DNA of 64,000 nucleotides from the NCBI RefSeq assembly GCF_001640365.1, contig NZ_LWMI01000007.1, forward strand, positions 62,001 through 126,000, in the 5' to 3' direction. Shown here in pieces: positions 30,282 through 48,360 of the stretch (position 1 is its first letter; every line of letters begins with the position of its first letter). This stretch comes from Candidatus Arsenophonus triatominarum (GTDB lineage Bacteria > Pseudomonadota > Gammaproteobacteria > Enterobacterales > Enterobacteriaceae). Both the position numbers and the translations under genes were made by a program. Below the pieces are notes generated by a model, which saw nothing but the letters and a program-made list of their open reading frames with translations, was not told where the DNA came from and ran no database searches.

Positions 30282-30377
30282 GACGTTTTATTGTTTGATT
30301 TTGTAATTCTTATCTATTCTCTATATATCTACATTAATAGACTATATAATTACTATATATGAATTGAGTTTTGATAT

Positions 30378-31418
30378 ATGCATTCTGATAATCATAATGA
30401 ATTAAAAAAATATAATACTTTTAGTCTTGATGCTAAGGCAAAAGCAATATACTCCGCTACTTCAGTAGAAGAGTTGCTTATGTTATGGAAAAATGCACGA
30501 CTAAAAGGGTGGCCTATTTTATTATTGGGCGGCGGGAGTAATGTTCTCTTCATTAGTGACTTTGATGGCCTAGTTATTTTAAATCGAATTACGGCGTTAG
30601 AGATAATTGAATCACCTAAGGAATGGTTTATTCATGTTGGCGCAGGAAATAATTGGCATCAATTGGTTGAAACACTTATAAAAAATGGCATCTATGGATT
30701 AGAAAATATGGCGTTAATTCCGGGATCTGTAGGGGCTGCGCCTATACAAAATATCGGTGCTTATGGTATGGAATTTAAAGATGCATGTCACTATGTCGAT
30801 ATTGTTTATCTGAATAATGGTCAACAATATCGTTTAGATGCCGCTGAATGTCAATTTGGTTATCGGGATAGTATTTTTAAGCATATATATCGTGAAAATT
30901 TTGCTATTGTTGCAGTTGGTCTGAAGCTTAACAAACTATGGCAACCCAGATTAACATATGCTGGTTTGACTTCCTTAGCAGCACAAACAGTGACAGCGGA
31001 AACTATCTTTGACGCTGTTTGTAAAATCCGGCAAAGTAAGTTACCTGATCCATTTTTTGTAGGAAATGCGGGTAGTTTTTTCAAAAATCCCGTTATTTCT
31101 AGTATGGTGGCAAATGAAATAAAGGCCCATTATCCTCGATGTTCAGAATATCCTCAAATCGATGGTACAGTAAAGCTTGCTGCTGGATGGCTCATTGATC
31201 AATGTGATCTAAAGGGTTATCAATGTGGTGGCGCAGCAGTACATAAGGAGCAAGCATTGATTTTAATTAATAAAAATAATGCGACTGGAGAAGATATTGT
31301 AGATTTAGCCCGTTATATCCGAAAAAAAGTTATAGAGAAATTTGCTATTACACTAGAACCAGAAGTGCGTTTTATTGGTAAATATGGTGAAGTAAACGCT
31401 ATGGATGCTATTTCATGA
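30378..31418 (+). CDS. murB: UDP-N-acetylenolpyruvoylglucosamine reductase
   Basis: FAD/NADPH enzyme that reduces UDP-GlcNAc-enolpyruvate to UDP-MurNAc for peptidoglycan. The 346 residues compare with 342 in E. coli. The FAD-binding region includes LLGGGSNVLFI and GLENMALIPGSVGAAPIQNIGAYG; the catalytic serine region is GNAGSFFKNPV. The stop overlaps the birA start by four bases (ATGA), so the two are coupled as in E. coli. Confidence 0.97.
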   Translation: MHSDNHNELKKYNTFSLDAKAKAIYSATSVEELLMLWKNARLKGWPILLLGGGSNVLFISDFDGLVILNRITALEIIESPKEWFIHVGAGNNWHQLVETLIKNGIYGLENMALIPGSVGAAPIQNIGAYGMEFKDACHYVDIVYLNNGQQYRLDAAECQFGYRDSIFKHIYRENFAIVAVGLKLNKLWQPRLTYAGLTSLAAQTVTAETIFDAVCKIRQSKLPDPFFVGNAGSFFKNPVISSMVANEIKAHYPRCSEYPQIDGTVKLAAGWLIDQCDLKGYQCGGAAVHKEQALILINKNNATGEDIVDLARYIRKKVIEKFAITLEPEVRFIGKYGEVNAMDAIS

Positions 31419-32377
31419 AAGATGTAACTATTCCTTTAAAACTCATCAAAATACTTTCTGAGGGTAGTATACATTCAGGCGAGCAGTTAGGTGAATTACT
31501 TGGCATGACCCGAGCTGGTATTAATAAACATATTCACACACTACGTAAATGGGGTATTGAGGTTAATACTATTACTAGTAAGGGTTATCAACTTACTAGA
31601 AAAATGGATTTATTAGATTACGAGCGAATTTATGGTTTAGTGAGACGCGGAGATATAATTGTAAAACCGGTTATTAATTCTACCAATCAATATCTACTTG
31701 AGCGCATCGATCAATTAAGTTCTGGTGATGCTTGTGTTGCAGAATATCAAACAGCCGGTAGAGGGAGGCGTGGTCGATATTGGGCTTCTCCTTTCGGCTG
31801 TAATCTTTATTTATCATTGTACTGGTATTTAGACCAAGGGCCGGCTGCTGCCATGGGACTGAGCTTGGTTGCGGGGATTGTGATAGCTGAGACTCTTAAT
31901 AAATTGAGCGGTAGTAATATAAAAGTTAAATGGCCTAATGATCTTTATCTTAATGAAAAAAAGCTTGCAGGTATTTTGATTGAAATGGTAGGTAAAACTG
32001 GCGATGCGGCACATATTGTGATTGGTATTGGGCTTAATATTGCAATGAGTCGTAATTATGAAACAAATATTAATCAAGGATGGATTAATCTTGAGCAGGC
32101 TGGTATTCAAATAGAAAGAAATGTGATAGCAGGTCAGATCATTTTGGCATTACGTCATGAATTAGTGCAATTTGAGAAATATGGTCTTGTTCCTTTTATT
32201 AAACGTTGGCTGGTGTTGGATAATTTTTTACATAAAAAAGTAAGATTACATATTGGTGACCACCTTGAGATCGGTATCGTGAAAGGTATTAATGAACACG
32301 GCGCAATTTTGTTAGAACAAAATGGTGAAATTGTTTCTTATATAGGTGGTGAAATTTCATTACGGCCAGATAATTAG
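31415..32377 (+). CDS. birA: Biotin--protein ligase / biotin operon repressor BirA
   Basis: Attaches biotin to the acetyl-CoA carboxylase carrier protein and represses the bio operon. The 320 residues have an N-terminal winged helix (GEQLGELLGMTRAGINKHIHTLRKWG), the biotinyl-AMP loop GRGRRGRYWASP, KWPNDLYL and a C-terminal SH3-like domain. The DNA-binding domain is retained, so regulation could persist if a bio operon exists elsewhere. An IS256 element lies 26 bases after the stop. Confidence 0.96.
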   Translation: MKDVTIPLKLIKILSEGSIHSGEQLGELLGMTRAGINKHIHTLRKWGIEVNTITSKGYQLTRKMDLLDYERIYGLVRRGDIIVKPVINSTNQYLLERIDQLSSGDACVAEYQTAGRGRRGRYWASPFGCNLYLSLYWYLDQGPAAAMGLSLVAGIVIAETLNKLSGSNIKVKWPNDLYLNEKKLAGILIEMVGKTGDAAHIVIGIGLNIAMSRNYETNINQGWINLEQAGIQIERNVIAGQIILALRHELVQFEKYGLVPFIKRWLVLDNFLHKKVRLHIGDHLEIGIVKGINEHGAILLEQNGEIVSYIGGEISLRPDN

Positions 32378-32460
32378 AACAATTGAGTCGAAGCTAATCA
32401 TCGGGTAGTGTTCAAAAATCTGTGTCATATCTTAAACTCAAAAAAAAAGAGGTATGACAT

Positions 32461-34549
32461 ATGAGAAATCAATCATTTAATTTTGATGAAGCGTTGAAGC
32501 AATTACAATCAGGTAAAAATTTACTCGGTACGGATGGAATACTCACACCACTCATAAAACAGCTGACCGAAGCTGCCCTGCAGGCAGAAATAGAACACTA
32601 CCTATCGACAACGTCAATCGATACGCGTAAAAATGGCTATACTCGAAAAACGGTTAAATCGACATCAGGTCAATTTGAACTGAAAACGCCCAGAGACAGG
32701 TCAGGTGCTTTTGAGCCTCAGCTCATTAAGAAAAATCAGACAAAATTATCAGAGGATATTGATAACAAAATTCTATCGTTATTTGCATTAGGCATGAGTT
32801 ATCGTGATATTCAAAAACATGTTGCAGAATTATATGGACTGGAAATATCAGATGGAGCTATTACGCATATTACTGACAAATTACTCCCTGAATTAAAAGC
32901 CTGGCAACAACACCCTCTGGAGGCGCTCTATCCTTTTGTCTGGCTCGATGCCATTCATTACAAGATAAAACATGATGGTCACTATATCAATAAGGCAATC
33001 TACACAGTACTTGGACTAACCACCGATGGGCATAAGGAATGGTTAGGACTCTATATGTCTGAAACAGAAGGAGCACATCATTGGCTGAGCGTTCTGACTG
33101 ACTTACATATAGCTAGGCGACTTAATTTTGATTACAAGGTGTGTTATGAGTTATACAATTGATTTTCGACGTAAAGTAATATCTGTAAGGAAAGCCGAAG
33201 GTTTAACAATTCGAGAAACTGCGAAACAATTCCGTATTGGAAAAGCGTCTTTAGTACGTTGGCTTAAACGACCAGAGCCAAAAAATTCAACGCCACGTAA
33301 GAGGAAGCTCGATAAAAATGCTTTAGCAAAAGATGTGGAACAGTATCCAGATGCTTACCAAAAGGAACGGGCAGAGCGATTCGGTGTTTGTAAAAAGACT
33401 ATTTGGCAATCCCTTAAAAAGCTGGGATTAACCTATAAAAAAAACTCTATTCCATCCAAAAACCAACGAAAGCGACAGGCTGGCACATCAGCAAAAAAGA
33501 CAACAGTATGAAAAAAAAGATAAATCTGTTGTTTTTATTGATGAAAGTGGTTTTTCACATGACACTCCACGAACTCACGGCTATTCCCCAAAAGGTCACC
33601 GTTGTTTTGGCCTGAAAAACTGGGGTGCTAAGGGAAGAACAAATGTTATTGGCGCTTTATTGGGAACAACCCTTTTTGCTATCGGATTATTTGATTGCAA
33701 TATTAATCGTGATGTTTTTTATGTTTGGATCACAAAAATATTGCTCCCAGAACTTCCTGAAAATTCTGTTATTTTTATGGACAACGCTAGCTTTCACAAA
33801 GGTAAGAATATTGAACAGGCAATTATAAACGCAGGACACCAGATAGAATATTTGCCTGTGTATTCACCAGATTTAAATCCTATAGAACATAAATGGTCTC
33901 AAGCTAAACGTAAAAAGATGGAAACAGGATGCACTATCGATGACCTGTTTTTAATACATATGCTGTAATCAAAATTAAGTCGCCTAGCTATAACCGTGGT
34001 ATACAAGATATTTTAATCGCTTGTGTTGACGGATTAAAAGGGTTTCCAGAAGCGATAGCCAGTATTTTCCCGCAGACAGAAGTTCAGCTATGCGTAGTTC
34101 ATCAAATTCGCAATAGCTTACGTTATATTGCCAGTAAAGACCAAAAAGCCTTTATGGCTGATTTAAAGCCGGTTTATCGTGCAGATACTAAAGCGGCTGC
34201 TGAGCTTGCCCTTGATGAACTGGAAACGAAATGGGATGAAAAATACCCGATAGTGCTAGAATCCTGGCGAAGTAAATGGGAGTTGCTCAGTGCTTATTTT
34301 CGATACCCTAAAGCCATTAGAAAACCCATTTATACGACCGATGCAGTAGAGGCTGTTCATCGGCAGTTTAGGAAATTAACTAAAACCAAAGGGGCTTTTC
34401 CTAATGAAAACAGCTTATTAAAATTACTCTATATTGGCATCAATCAGGTATCCAACAAATGGACTATGCCGATTAGTAACTGGGCGTCAACCATTGCTCA
34501 ATTGTCCATCTATTTTAAAGGGCGCCTAGATGGTATAATCAAAATATAA
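32461..34549 (+). pseudogene. IS256-family (mutator-type) transposase, interrupted
   Basis: Begins MRNQSFNFDEALKQLQSGKN and reads to 33107, then IS630 intervenes, then the frame resumes at 33993 to 34549. Removing IS630 and one TA restores Asp-Leu-His-Asn-Arg-Gly. The catalytic aspartates are in FVWLDAIHYKI and ILIACVDGLKGFPEAI, the glutamate region in YTTDAVEAVHRQFRK. No other defect is seen, so the interruption is recent. Confidence 0.92.
33108..33992 (+). mobile_element. IS630-family element, copy 5
   Basis: An 885-bp copy inserted at TA in the IS256 transposase. Eight A at both tracts; AATCGTGAT variant as in copies 4 and 6. Confidence 0.95.
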
Positions 34550-34603
34550 AATCCCCTGACACAGAATTATGAACACCCTCAATCATCGACTCAATGTTTG
34601 AAA

Positions 34604-35557
34604 TTATTTTCTTAATCTAACATTTGTAATTGAATGATTAGAGCCTTTAGTCATGATCAAACTGGCTCTTTCTTTGGTTGGTATTATATTCTCTTCCAAA
34701 TTTATTTTATTAATTTCTTCCCATATTGTTTTAGCTGTATTGATCGCTTCTTCTTGCTCTAATTTAGAATAATGGTAGAAATAGGCGTGAGGGTCGGAAA
34801 AAGCACCTTGGCAGAATTCCAAAAATCGACTGATATACCATTTTTTCAATAAATTTTCAGGGGCATCAACATAAATTGAAAAATCGACAAAGTCAGATAC
34901 GAAAACATGATGGGGAGCATGTGGATAATCCATTCCGCTTTGCAAAACGTTTAAACCTTCCAAAATAAGAATATCAGGCTGCTCAATCACTTGCTTTTTA
35001 CCGGGAACGATATCATAAGTAAAATGGGAGTATACCGGAGTGGTAACCTGTTTGACTCCAGATTTTATATCAGAAACAAATTTTACTAAACGATGCATAT
35101 CATAGGATTGTGGAAATCCTTTTTTCTTCATTATTCCACGTTCGTTTAAAATCTGATTTGGGTATAAGAAACCATCTGTTGTAATAAGATCAACTTTACG
35201 ATGCTCGGGCCACCGACTTAATAAAGTTTGTAATAGGCGAGCTGTGGTACTTTTACCAACTGCAACACTGCCTGCAATACCGATAACATAAGGTACTTTA
35301 GTACCATTAGTACCTAAGAATTGTTGTAAAACGGTTTGTCTACGTAAATTTGAACTGATATAGAAATTAAGTAGCCGTGAAATAGGAAGATAAATTTTAT
35401 TTACTTCATCCATTGAAATTTCATCATTGATACCCTTTAGTTCCAGCAGCTCTTTATCCGTTAGTAGCTCTAGTGGAACAGAATCACGTAATGTTGCCCA
35501 ATGTTCACGGTCAAATTCTAAATAAGGTGTTATTGAAAAGTTTTGTTGTTGTTTCAT
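34604..35557 (-). CDS. coaA: Pantothenate kinase (type I)
   Basis: Phosphorylates pantothenate, the controlling step of coenzyme A synthesis. The 317 residues (E. coli 316) contain the P loop [29 protein letters not shown] and [14 protein letters not shown]. Orientation and place between birA and the tRNA-Thr cluster are as in E. coli. No terminator is obvious between its stop and the IS256 end. Confidence 0.97.
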   Translation of the reverse strand: MKQQQNFSITPYLEFDREHWATLRDSVPLELLTDKELLELKGINDEISMDEVNKIYLPISRLLNFYISSNLRRQTVLQQFLGTNGTKVPYVIGIAGSVAVGKSTTARLLQTLLSRWPEHRKVDLITTDGFLYPNQILNERGIMKKKGFPQSYDMHRLVKFVSDIKSGVKQVTTPVYSHFTYDIVPGKKQVIEQPDILILEGLNVLQSGMDYPHAPHHVFVSDFVDFSIYVDAPENLLKKWYISRFLEFCQGAFSDPHAYFYHYSKLEQEEAINTAKTIWEEINKINLEENIIPTKERASLIMTKGSNHSITNVRLRK

Positions 35558-35759
35558 AAGTCAACATTTACCTGTGTACAGGTTGTCATAATCATTCATA
35601 ACCAATAAAAAAATAGATTGCATAATAACGATTGAATATCTTTAGGCGTAGAGTTTTTTCTGTTTTTTTGTATTAATTAAATAATTGATCACAATTTATC
35701 CGTTTTTTATTTTTAGCAATGAAATAATATTGTCTGTTTTACGATACGTTTTTATTAGT
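35558..35759. other. AT-rich intergenic sequence upstream of coaA
   Basis: Contains no open frame. It includes the coaA 5' region and long A/T runs up to the TTAGT target of the MITE at 35760. Confidence 0.5.
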
Positions 35760-35951
35760 CACGAGTTTCGCCCCAATAAAAAAACGTTCTATTTTTAAGT
35801 TTAATTCAGCATAATATATAAATAGACAAAATCTTATAAATTAAAAGCAACTTATTGTAATTTAAACAAATTTATACTTTTTAGTAACTTGCAAATTAAC
35901 CATTGCTTTTAAGCCATTTCTGGAATTTTATATGCCTATGCGAAACTCGTG
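35760..35951 (+). repeat. 192-bp MITE, copy with TTAGT target duplication
   Basis: Intact copy with TTAGT on both sides (35755-35759, 35952-35956). The left terminus has one change (CACGAGTTTCGCCC). The internal inverted repeat is at 35841-35850 and 35903-35912. Confidence 0.95.
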
Positions 35952-36107
35952 TTAGTGAGAAAAATTTGATGTCATTTTTCACTAGAGTAAATAGTAAATA
36001 AAAAATTTATACTGTTGAGTATTTAAACATTTACTATAGAAAAAAGCAGCAAAAAAGGTTAAAGTGAGTATTTTATAAGCAAAAGAATAAATATTTTAAT
36101 TTTTTTG

Positions 36108-36136
36108 TTGCAACATGCTCGTTCTCTACCTAAAAT
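36108..36136 (+). promoter_or_regulatory. Promoter of the tRNA-Thr-Tyr-Gly-Thr-tuf operon
   Basis: TTGCAA, a 17-bp spacer and TAAAAT, followed by a GC-rich discriminator GCGCAGC typical of stringently controlled promoters. The first tRNA starts 15 bases after the -10 box. Confidence 0.8.
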
Positions 36137-36150
36137 GCGCAGCACCTGGT

Positions 36151-36226
<76 letters not shown>

Positions 36227-36250
36227 TTAAAAATTTGGATATAAGTAAAA

Positions 36251-36335
<85 letters not shown>

Positions 36336-36432
36336 TAAGTTTCATCTTAAGTGTTCAGCTTAAAATGCTACCTCAATGCAAAATACTTAAGATAAAATTT
36401 GCAGCTGATTAAAGTCAGGTAGCCGGGTTCAT

Positions 36433-36508
<76 letters not shown>

Positions 36509-36514
36509 AGATGT

Positions 36515-36590
36515 GCTGATATAGCTCAGTCGGTAGAGCACACCCTTGGTAAGGGTGAGGTCGGCAGTTCGAATCTGCCTATCAGCACCA
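36515..36590 (+). tRNA. thrT: tRNA-Thr (anticodon GGT)
   Basis: A 76-base tRNA with acceptor GCTGATA / TATCAGC, anticodon loop TTGGTAA and encoded CCA. It lies six bases after tRNA-Gly. Confidence 0.97.
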
Positions 36591-36706
36591 CTCCTAGAAT
36601 GTGTTCTTAATTGTTCCCTGATTTTTTTCCTGCGAAAAAACAAGCAACGAGTATATGACTTTTACTGCTTGGTTAATGTGGTGTAACCACCGATTCCGTG
36701 TCTTAG

Positions 36707-37903
<1,197 letters not shown>

Positions 37904-37921
37904 TTCGATATTAAATTTGAA

Positions 37922-37946
37922 TAAAAGAGGCGAAAGCCTCTTTTAT
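37922..37946 (+). terminator. Rho-independent terminator after tuf
   Basis: AAAAGAGGC / GCCTCTTTT stem closed by a GAAA loop, followed by T-rich sequence. Confidence 0.93.
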
Positions 37947-38064
37947 TATGATCGCTGTAAAATTATTATCGATAATCTAATTTTTTGAGTATATAAACTC
38001 AAACTAATATTGAAATGAAAATCATTATCATTTAGTATTGCTGATGAGATTTTAACTGTTCGGT

Positions 38065-38271
38065 ATTAAAAATGTCTGTCTATGTAATCGAATTAGTGAT
38101 AAAGTAATAAAAACTTTAGTTCGCGATAATCACATAACATCCATTAGTGGATTAAAGAAGTGTGTATCTATTGGTAGCCATTGTGGAAAATGCTTGCCTC
38201 AAGCAACTCAGCTAATTCAAAATGAGCAAATAAATTTTTCTGTTGTTACTGATATTGACGCAGTACAATGA
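38065..38271 (+). CDS. bfd: Bacterioferritin-associated ferredoxin, start codon uncertain (possible pseudogene)
   Basis: Reads KNVCLCNRISDKVIKTLVRD, then LKKCVSIGSHCGKCLPQATQLI to a stop at 38271. The four cysteines that hold the [2Fe-2S] cluster (CLC and CGKC with HC) are kept. Bfd releases iron from bacterioferritin. No ATG, GTG or TTG is in frame near the expected start; the codon there is ATT at 38065, preceded by CTG and a stop. Either ATT is used as a rare start or the start has mutated. Its partner bfr downstream is clearly dead, which favours decay. Confidence 0.72.
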   Translation: MKNVCLCNRISDKVIKTLVRDNHITSISGLKKCVSIGSHCGKCLPQATQLIQNEQINFSVVTDIDAVQ

Positions 38272-38420
38272 ATTAATAGAATAAATTTAAATGCTATCAA
38301 AGAACCTTTCCTAGTTTTAATTAATAAATTACTCTTCGCTTTTCAATAAAAATATTTTTCTATTCTGTTCGTCTAATAATTTCTATCTACACTTTAGATA
38401 CTGGAAGTGGAGGATAAAAA

Positions 38421-38871
38421 ATGAAAGGCGATAAAAAAATCATAACCCATTTAAATACATTATTGGGCAATGAGCTTGTTGCAATCAATCAATATTTTTA
38501 CATGCCCGTATGTTTAAAAATTGGGGTTTATTACGTCTTAATGATATTGAATATGAAGAATCTATTGATGAGATGAAACATGCTGATAAATATAATATAA
38601 AGGATCCTCTTTCTTGAAGGTATACCAAATTTGCAGGATTTTAGGTAAATTAAATTATTGGTGAGAATGTTGAAGAAATGCTTAAATCAGATTTACTGCT
38701 TGAATTGGATGGGGCGAAAGGTTTGGTTTGCGTTCAGCAATTGCTTATGCGGATTCAGTTAGTCGCGATTTAATGATTGAAATACTAACGGATGAAGAAA
38801 AACATATTGATTGGATAGCAAACATAGACCTAAAAAATTACCTACAATCTCAGCTGGGTGAAGAGACATGA
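38421..38871 (+). pseudogene. bfr: bfr pseudogene (bacterioferritin)
   Basis: Starts well (ATG at 38421 after [25 protein letters not shown]), then loses a base near 38497 so that the native HARMFKNWG segment is out of frame. More frameshifts follow near 38602, 38645 and 38720. The recognisable pieces [42 protein letters not shown] and [17 protein letters not shown] are scattered over the frames. Bacterioferritin stores iron; with no intact frame left it cannot be made. Confidence 0.95.
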
Positions 38872-38958
38872 TTTAATCGGTATTCATTAAGATTTTAACA
38901 AATATTATCGCATAAGATTTTTATAAATAAATTTTTATGCAATTTTTTTATCTACGGC

Positions 38959-38986
38959 TTGCTCTTATTTTGAAATTACGTATAAT
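38959..38986 (+). promoter_or_regulatory. Promoter of the S10 operon
   Basis: TTGCTC, a 16-bp spacer and TATAAT, then GCACGGGC at the probable start, resembling the E. coli S10 promoter. Confidence 0.8.
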
Positions 38987-38993
38987 GCACGGG

Positions 38994-39474
<481 letters not shown>

Positions 39475-39494
39475 TCAGGTCGTTGCGCGATTGA

Positions 39495-41057
<1,563 letters not shown>

Positions 41058-41070
41058 GTCGGAGGAGTAA

Positions 41071-41901
<831 letters not shown>

Positions 41902-41912
41902 TTAGAGGATAA

Positions 41913-42194
<282 letters not shown>

Positions 42195-42199
42195 GGTAG

Positions 42200-43869
<1,670 letters not shown>

Positions 43870-43870
<1 letters not shown>

Positions 43871-44124
43871 TGAGCGATAAAATCCGTACTTTGCAAGGTC
43901 GTGTAACTAGCGATAAGATGGAGAAATCTATTGTCGTTGCTATTGAGCGTATGGTAAAACATCCTTTATATGGTAAGTTTATCCGTCGTACGACCAAATT
44001 GCATGTACATGACGAGAACAATGAATGTGGTATCGGTGATCTAGTGGAAATCAGTGAAACCCGCCCTCTGTCCAAAACAAAGTCATGGACACTTGTTCGC
44101 GTTATAGAAAAAGCTGTTCTGTAA
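43870..44124 (+). CDS. rpsQ: 30S ribosomal protein S17
   Basis: 84 residues, same as E. coli, beginning [19 protein letters not shown]. An OB-fold primary rRNA-binding protein. Last gene of the S10 operon; the spc promoter follows. Confidence 0.98.
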
Positions 44125-44184
44125 TAGGATAGTCATTTAGTAATAGAATAAGCGGCTCTTAATAAAGCGGCCGTTTATTTTTTC

Positions 44185-44213
44185 TGTCCATATTGATGTT
44201 GTGGTGTTATAAT
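44185..44213 (+). promoter_or_regulatory. Promoter of the spc operon
   Basis: TGTCCA, a 17-bp spacer and TATAAT (44208-44213) followed by GCTGCGCC. The context around it, with GCCGTTTATTTTTTCT upstream, is strikingly close to the E. coli spc promoter. Confidence 0.85.
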
Positions 44214-44291
44214 GCTGCGCCTTCATGTATGGGTAATTGTACTGCCTCTTCAATTTATATAAGAAGCGGCTTAGTTGTAGTTGACATTTAG

Positions 44292-45875
<1,584 letters not shown>

Positions 45876-45907
45876 TTTCACCAATTGAATCACGGGAGTA
45901 AAGACAG

Positions 45908-46300
45908 ATGAGCATGCAAGATCCCATCGCGGATATGCTAACCCGTATCCGTAACGGTCAGGCCGCTAATAAAGCTGCGGTCAACATGCCTTCCGCTAAG
46001 CTAAAAGTAGCGATTGCTACAGTGCTTAAGGAAGAAGGTTATATTGAAGATTATAAAATTGAAGGCGACATCAAGCCAACATTGGAAATTACATTGAAAT
46101 ATTTCCAAGGTAAGGCTGTTGTAGAAAGCATTCAGCGTGTAAGCCGCCCAAGTTTGCGCATCTATAAGAAAAAAGATGAGTTACCACAGGTTATGGCTGG
46201 TTTAGGCATTGCGATTATTTCTACTTCTAAAGGTGTCATGACTGATCGTGCAGCTCGCCAAGCAGGTTTAGGTGGCGAAATTCTCTGCTACGTAGCTTAA
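45908..46300 (+). CDS. rpsH: 30S ribosomal protein S8
   Basis: 130 residues, same as E. coli, beginning [19 protein letters not shown] and ending with the conserved GEILCYVA. Binds 16S rRNA and, in E. coli, the rplE start region to control the spc operon. Confidence 0.98.
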   Translation: MSMQDPIADMLTRIRNGQAANKAAVNMPSAKLKVAIATVLKEEGYIEDYKIEGDIKPTLEITLKYFQGKAVVESIQRVSRPSLRIYKKKDELPQVMAGLGIAIISTSKGVMTDRAARQAGLGGEILCYVA

Positions 46301-46314
46301 TTCGGGAGGAAAGA

Positions 46315-46851
46315 ATGTCTCGTGTGGCAAAAGCACCTGTCGTCATTCCTGCCGGCGTAGAAGTTAAACTTGACGGTCAGGATATAGCGATTAAAGGTAA
46401 AAATGGCGAGCTTACTCGTACAATCCATAAAGCTGTTGAAGTCAAACATGCTGATAATCAATTAACGTTTGCAGCTCGTGAAGGTTTTGCTGATGCATGG
46501 GCGCAAGCGGGTACGACGCGTTCTTTATTGAATGCAATGGTTATTGGTGTTACCGAAGGCTTCACTAAGAAACTTCAGCTGGGTGGTGTCGGTTATCGTG
46601 CAGCTATTAAAGGCAATACTATAAGTTTGTCCTTAGGTTTCTCTCATCCGGTAGAGCATGAACTGCCAGCAGGTATTACTGCAAAATGTCCTTCACAGAC
46701 TGAAATTGTGTTGGAAGGAGTAGATAAACAGGCAATTGGCCAAGTTGCAGCTGAATTGCGTGCTTACCGTCGTCCTGAACCTTATAAAGGTAAAGGTGTT
46801 CATTACGCCGATGAAATCGTGCGTACTAAAGAGGCTAAGAAGAAGAAGTAA
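46315..46851 (+). CDS. rplF: 50S ribosomal protein L6
   Basis: 178 residues (E. coli 177), two related domains, with the C-terminal [16 protein letters not shown] motif that binds near the sarcin-ricin loop. Confidence 0.98.
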   Translation: MSRVAKAPVVIPAGVEVKLDGQDIAIKGKNGELTRTIHKAVEVKHADNQLTFAAREGFADAWAQAGTTRSLLNAMVIGVTEGFTKKLQLGGVGYRAAIKGNTISLSLGFSHPVEHELPAGITAKCPSQTEIVLEGVDKQAIGQVAAELRAYRRPEPYKGKGVHYADEIVRTKEAKKKK

Positions 46852-46860
46852 GGTAACACT

Positions 46861-47214
46861 ATGGATAAGAAAGTAGCTCGTATCCGTCGTGCGACCCGCG
46901 CACGCCGCAAACTACATGAACTGAGTGCAACGCGCTTGGTGGTACACCGTACCCCTAGACATATTTATGCGCAGGTTATTGCACCAAACGGTTCTGAAAC
47001 TTTGGTGGTTGCTTCTACTACAGAAAAAACTATCAATGAGCAAGTAAAGTACACAGGAAACAAAGAAGCCGCAGCAGCAGTTGGTAAATTAATTGCTGAG
47101 CGCGCGTTGGAAAAAGGCATCAAAGAAGTTGCTTTTGACCGTTCTGGTTTCCAATATCATGGTCGAGTCCAGACACTGGCAGATGCTGCCCGTGAAGCTG
47201 GCCTTCAGTTCTAA
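46861..47214 (+). CDS. rplR: 50S ribosomal protein L18
   Basis: 117 residues, same as E. coli, beginning [18 protein letters not shown]. Binds 5S rRNA with L5 and L25. Nine bases after rplF. Confidence 0.98.
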   Translation: MDKKVARIRRATRARRKLHELSATRLVVHRTPRHIYAQVIAPNGSETLVVASTTEKTINEQVKYTGNKEAAAAVGKLIAERALEKGIKEVAFDRSGFQYHGRVQTLADAAREAGLQF

Positions 47215-47219
47215 GGTAG

Positions 47220-47729
<510 letters not shown>

Positions 47730-47735
47730 TGGACC

Positions 47736-47915
47736 ATGGCTAAGACTATTAAAATTACACAATTTCGCAGTACTATTGGTCGTTTGCCAAAACATAAGGC
47801 AACCATGATCGGTTTAGGTCTGCGTCGTATCGGTCATACTGTAGAACGTGAAGATACACCAGCGCTCCGCGGCATGATCAATTTGGTTTCCTACATGGTT
47901 AAAGTTGAGGAGTAA
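47736..47915 (+). CDS. rpmD: 50S ribosomal protein L30
   Basis: 59 residues, same as E. coli: begins [20 protein letters not shown] and ends YMVKVEE. The gene is short but clear, six bases after rpsE and three before rplO. Confidence 0.97.
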   Translation: MAKTIKITQFRSTIGRLPKHKATMIGLGLRRIGHTVEREDTPALRGMINLVSYMVKVEE

Positions 47916-47918
47916 CAG

Positions 47919-48353
47919 ATGCGCTTAAATACTCTGTCTCCAGCTGAAGGTGCTAAACATGCACCTAAACGCGTAGGTCGCGGTATTGGTTCCGGTTTAG
48001 GTAAAACAGGCGGACGTGGTCATAAAGGTCAGAAATCTCGTTCTGGCGGTGGCATCCGTCGTGGTTTTGAAGGTGGTCAGATGCCTCTATATCGTCGTTT
48101 ACCAAAATTTGGTTTTACTTCACGTAAAGCAATGATTACTGCAGAAATTCGTTTGTCAGACTTTGCTAAAGTTGAAGGCGATGTCATTAATCTGAATACG
48201 CTGAAAGCTGCTAATATAGTTGGCATTCAAATAGAATATGCGAAAGTTATTCTTTCTGGTGAAGTTAATCGTCCAGTAACTGTACGTGGTCTTCGTGTAA
48301 CAAAAGGTGCACGGACTGCAATTGAAGCGGCTGGCGGTAAAATCGAGGAATAA
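47919..48353 (+). CDS. rplO: 50S ribosomal protein L15
   Basis: 144 residues, same as E. coli, beginning [20 protein letters not shown] with the glycine/lysine-rich extension ([20 protein letters not shown]). A late-assembling large-subunit protein. Confidence 0.98.
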   Translation: MRLNTLSPAEGAKHAPKRVGRGIGSGLGKTGGRGHKGQKSRSGGGIRRGFEGGQMPLYRRLPKFGFTSRKAMITAEIRLSDFAKVEGDVINLNTLKAANIVGIQIEYAKVILSGEVNRPVTVRGLRVTKGARTAIEAAGGKIEE

Positions 48354-48360
48354 GTTACAG

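Larger units (their letters stand above)
32404..34580 (+). mobile_element. IS256-family element, interrupted by IS630
   Basis: Terminal repeats GGTAGTGTTCAAAAATCTGT (left) and the inverse of GAGGGTGTTCATAATTCTGT (right) are imperfect 24-mers. AATCATCG flanks both sides (32396-32403, 34581-34588), an 8-bp duplication typical of the family. It lies between birA and coaA. The transposase is split by IS630 copy 5. Confidence 0.95.
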
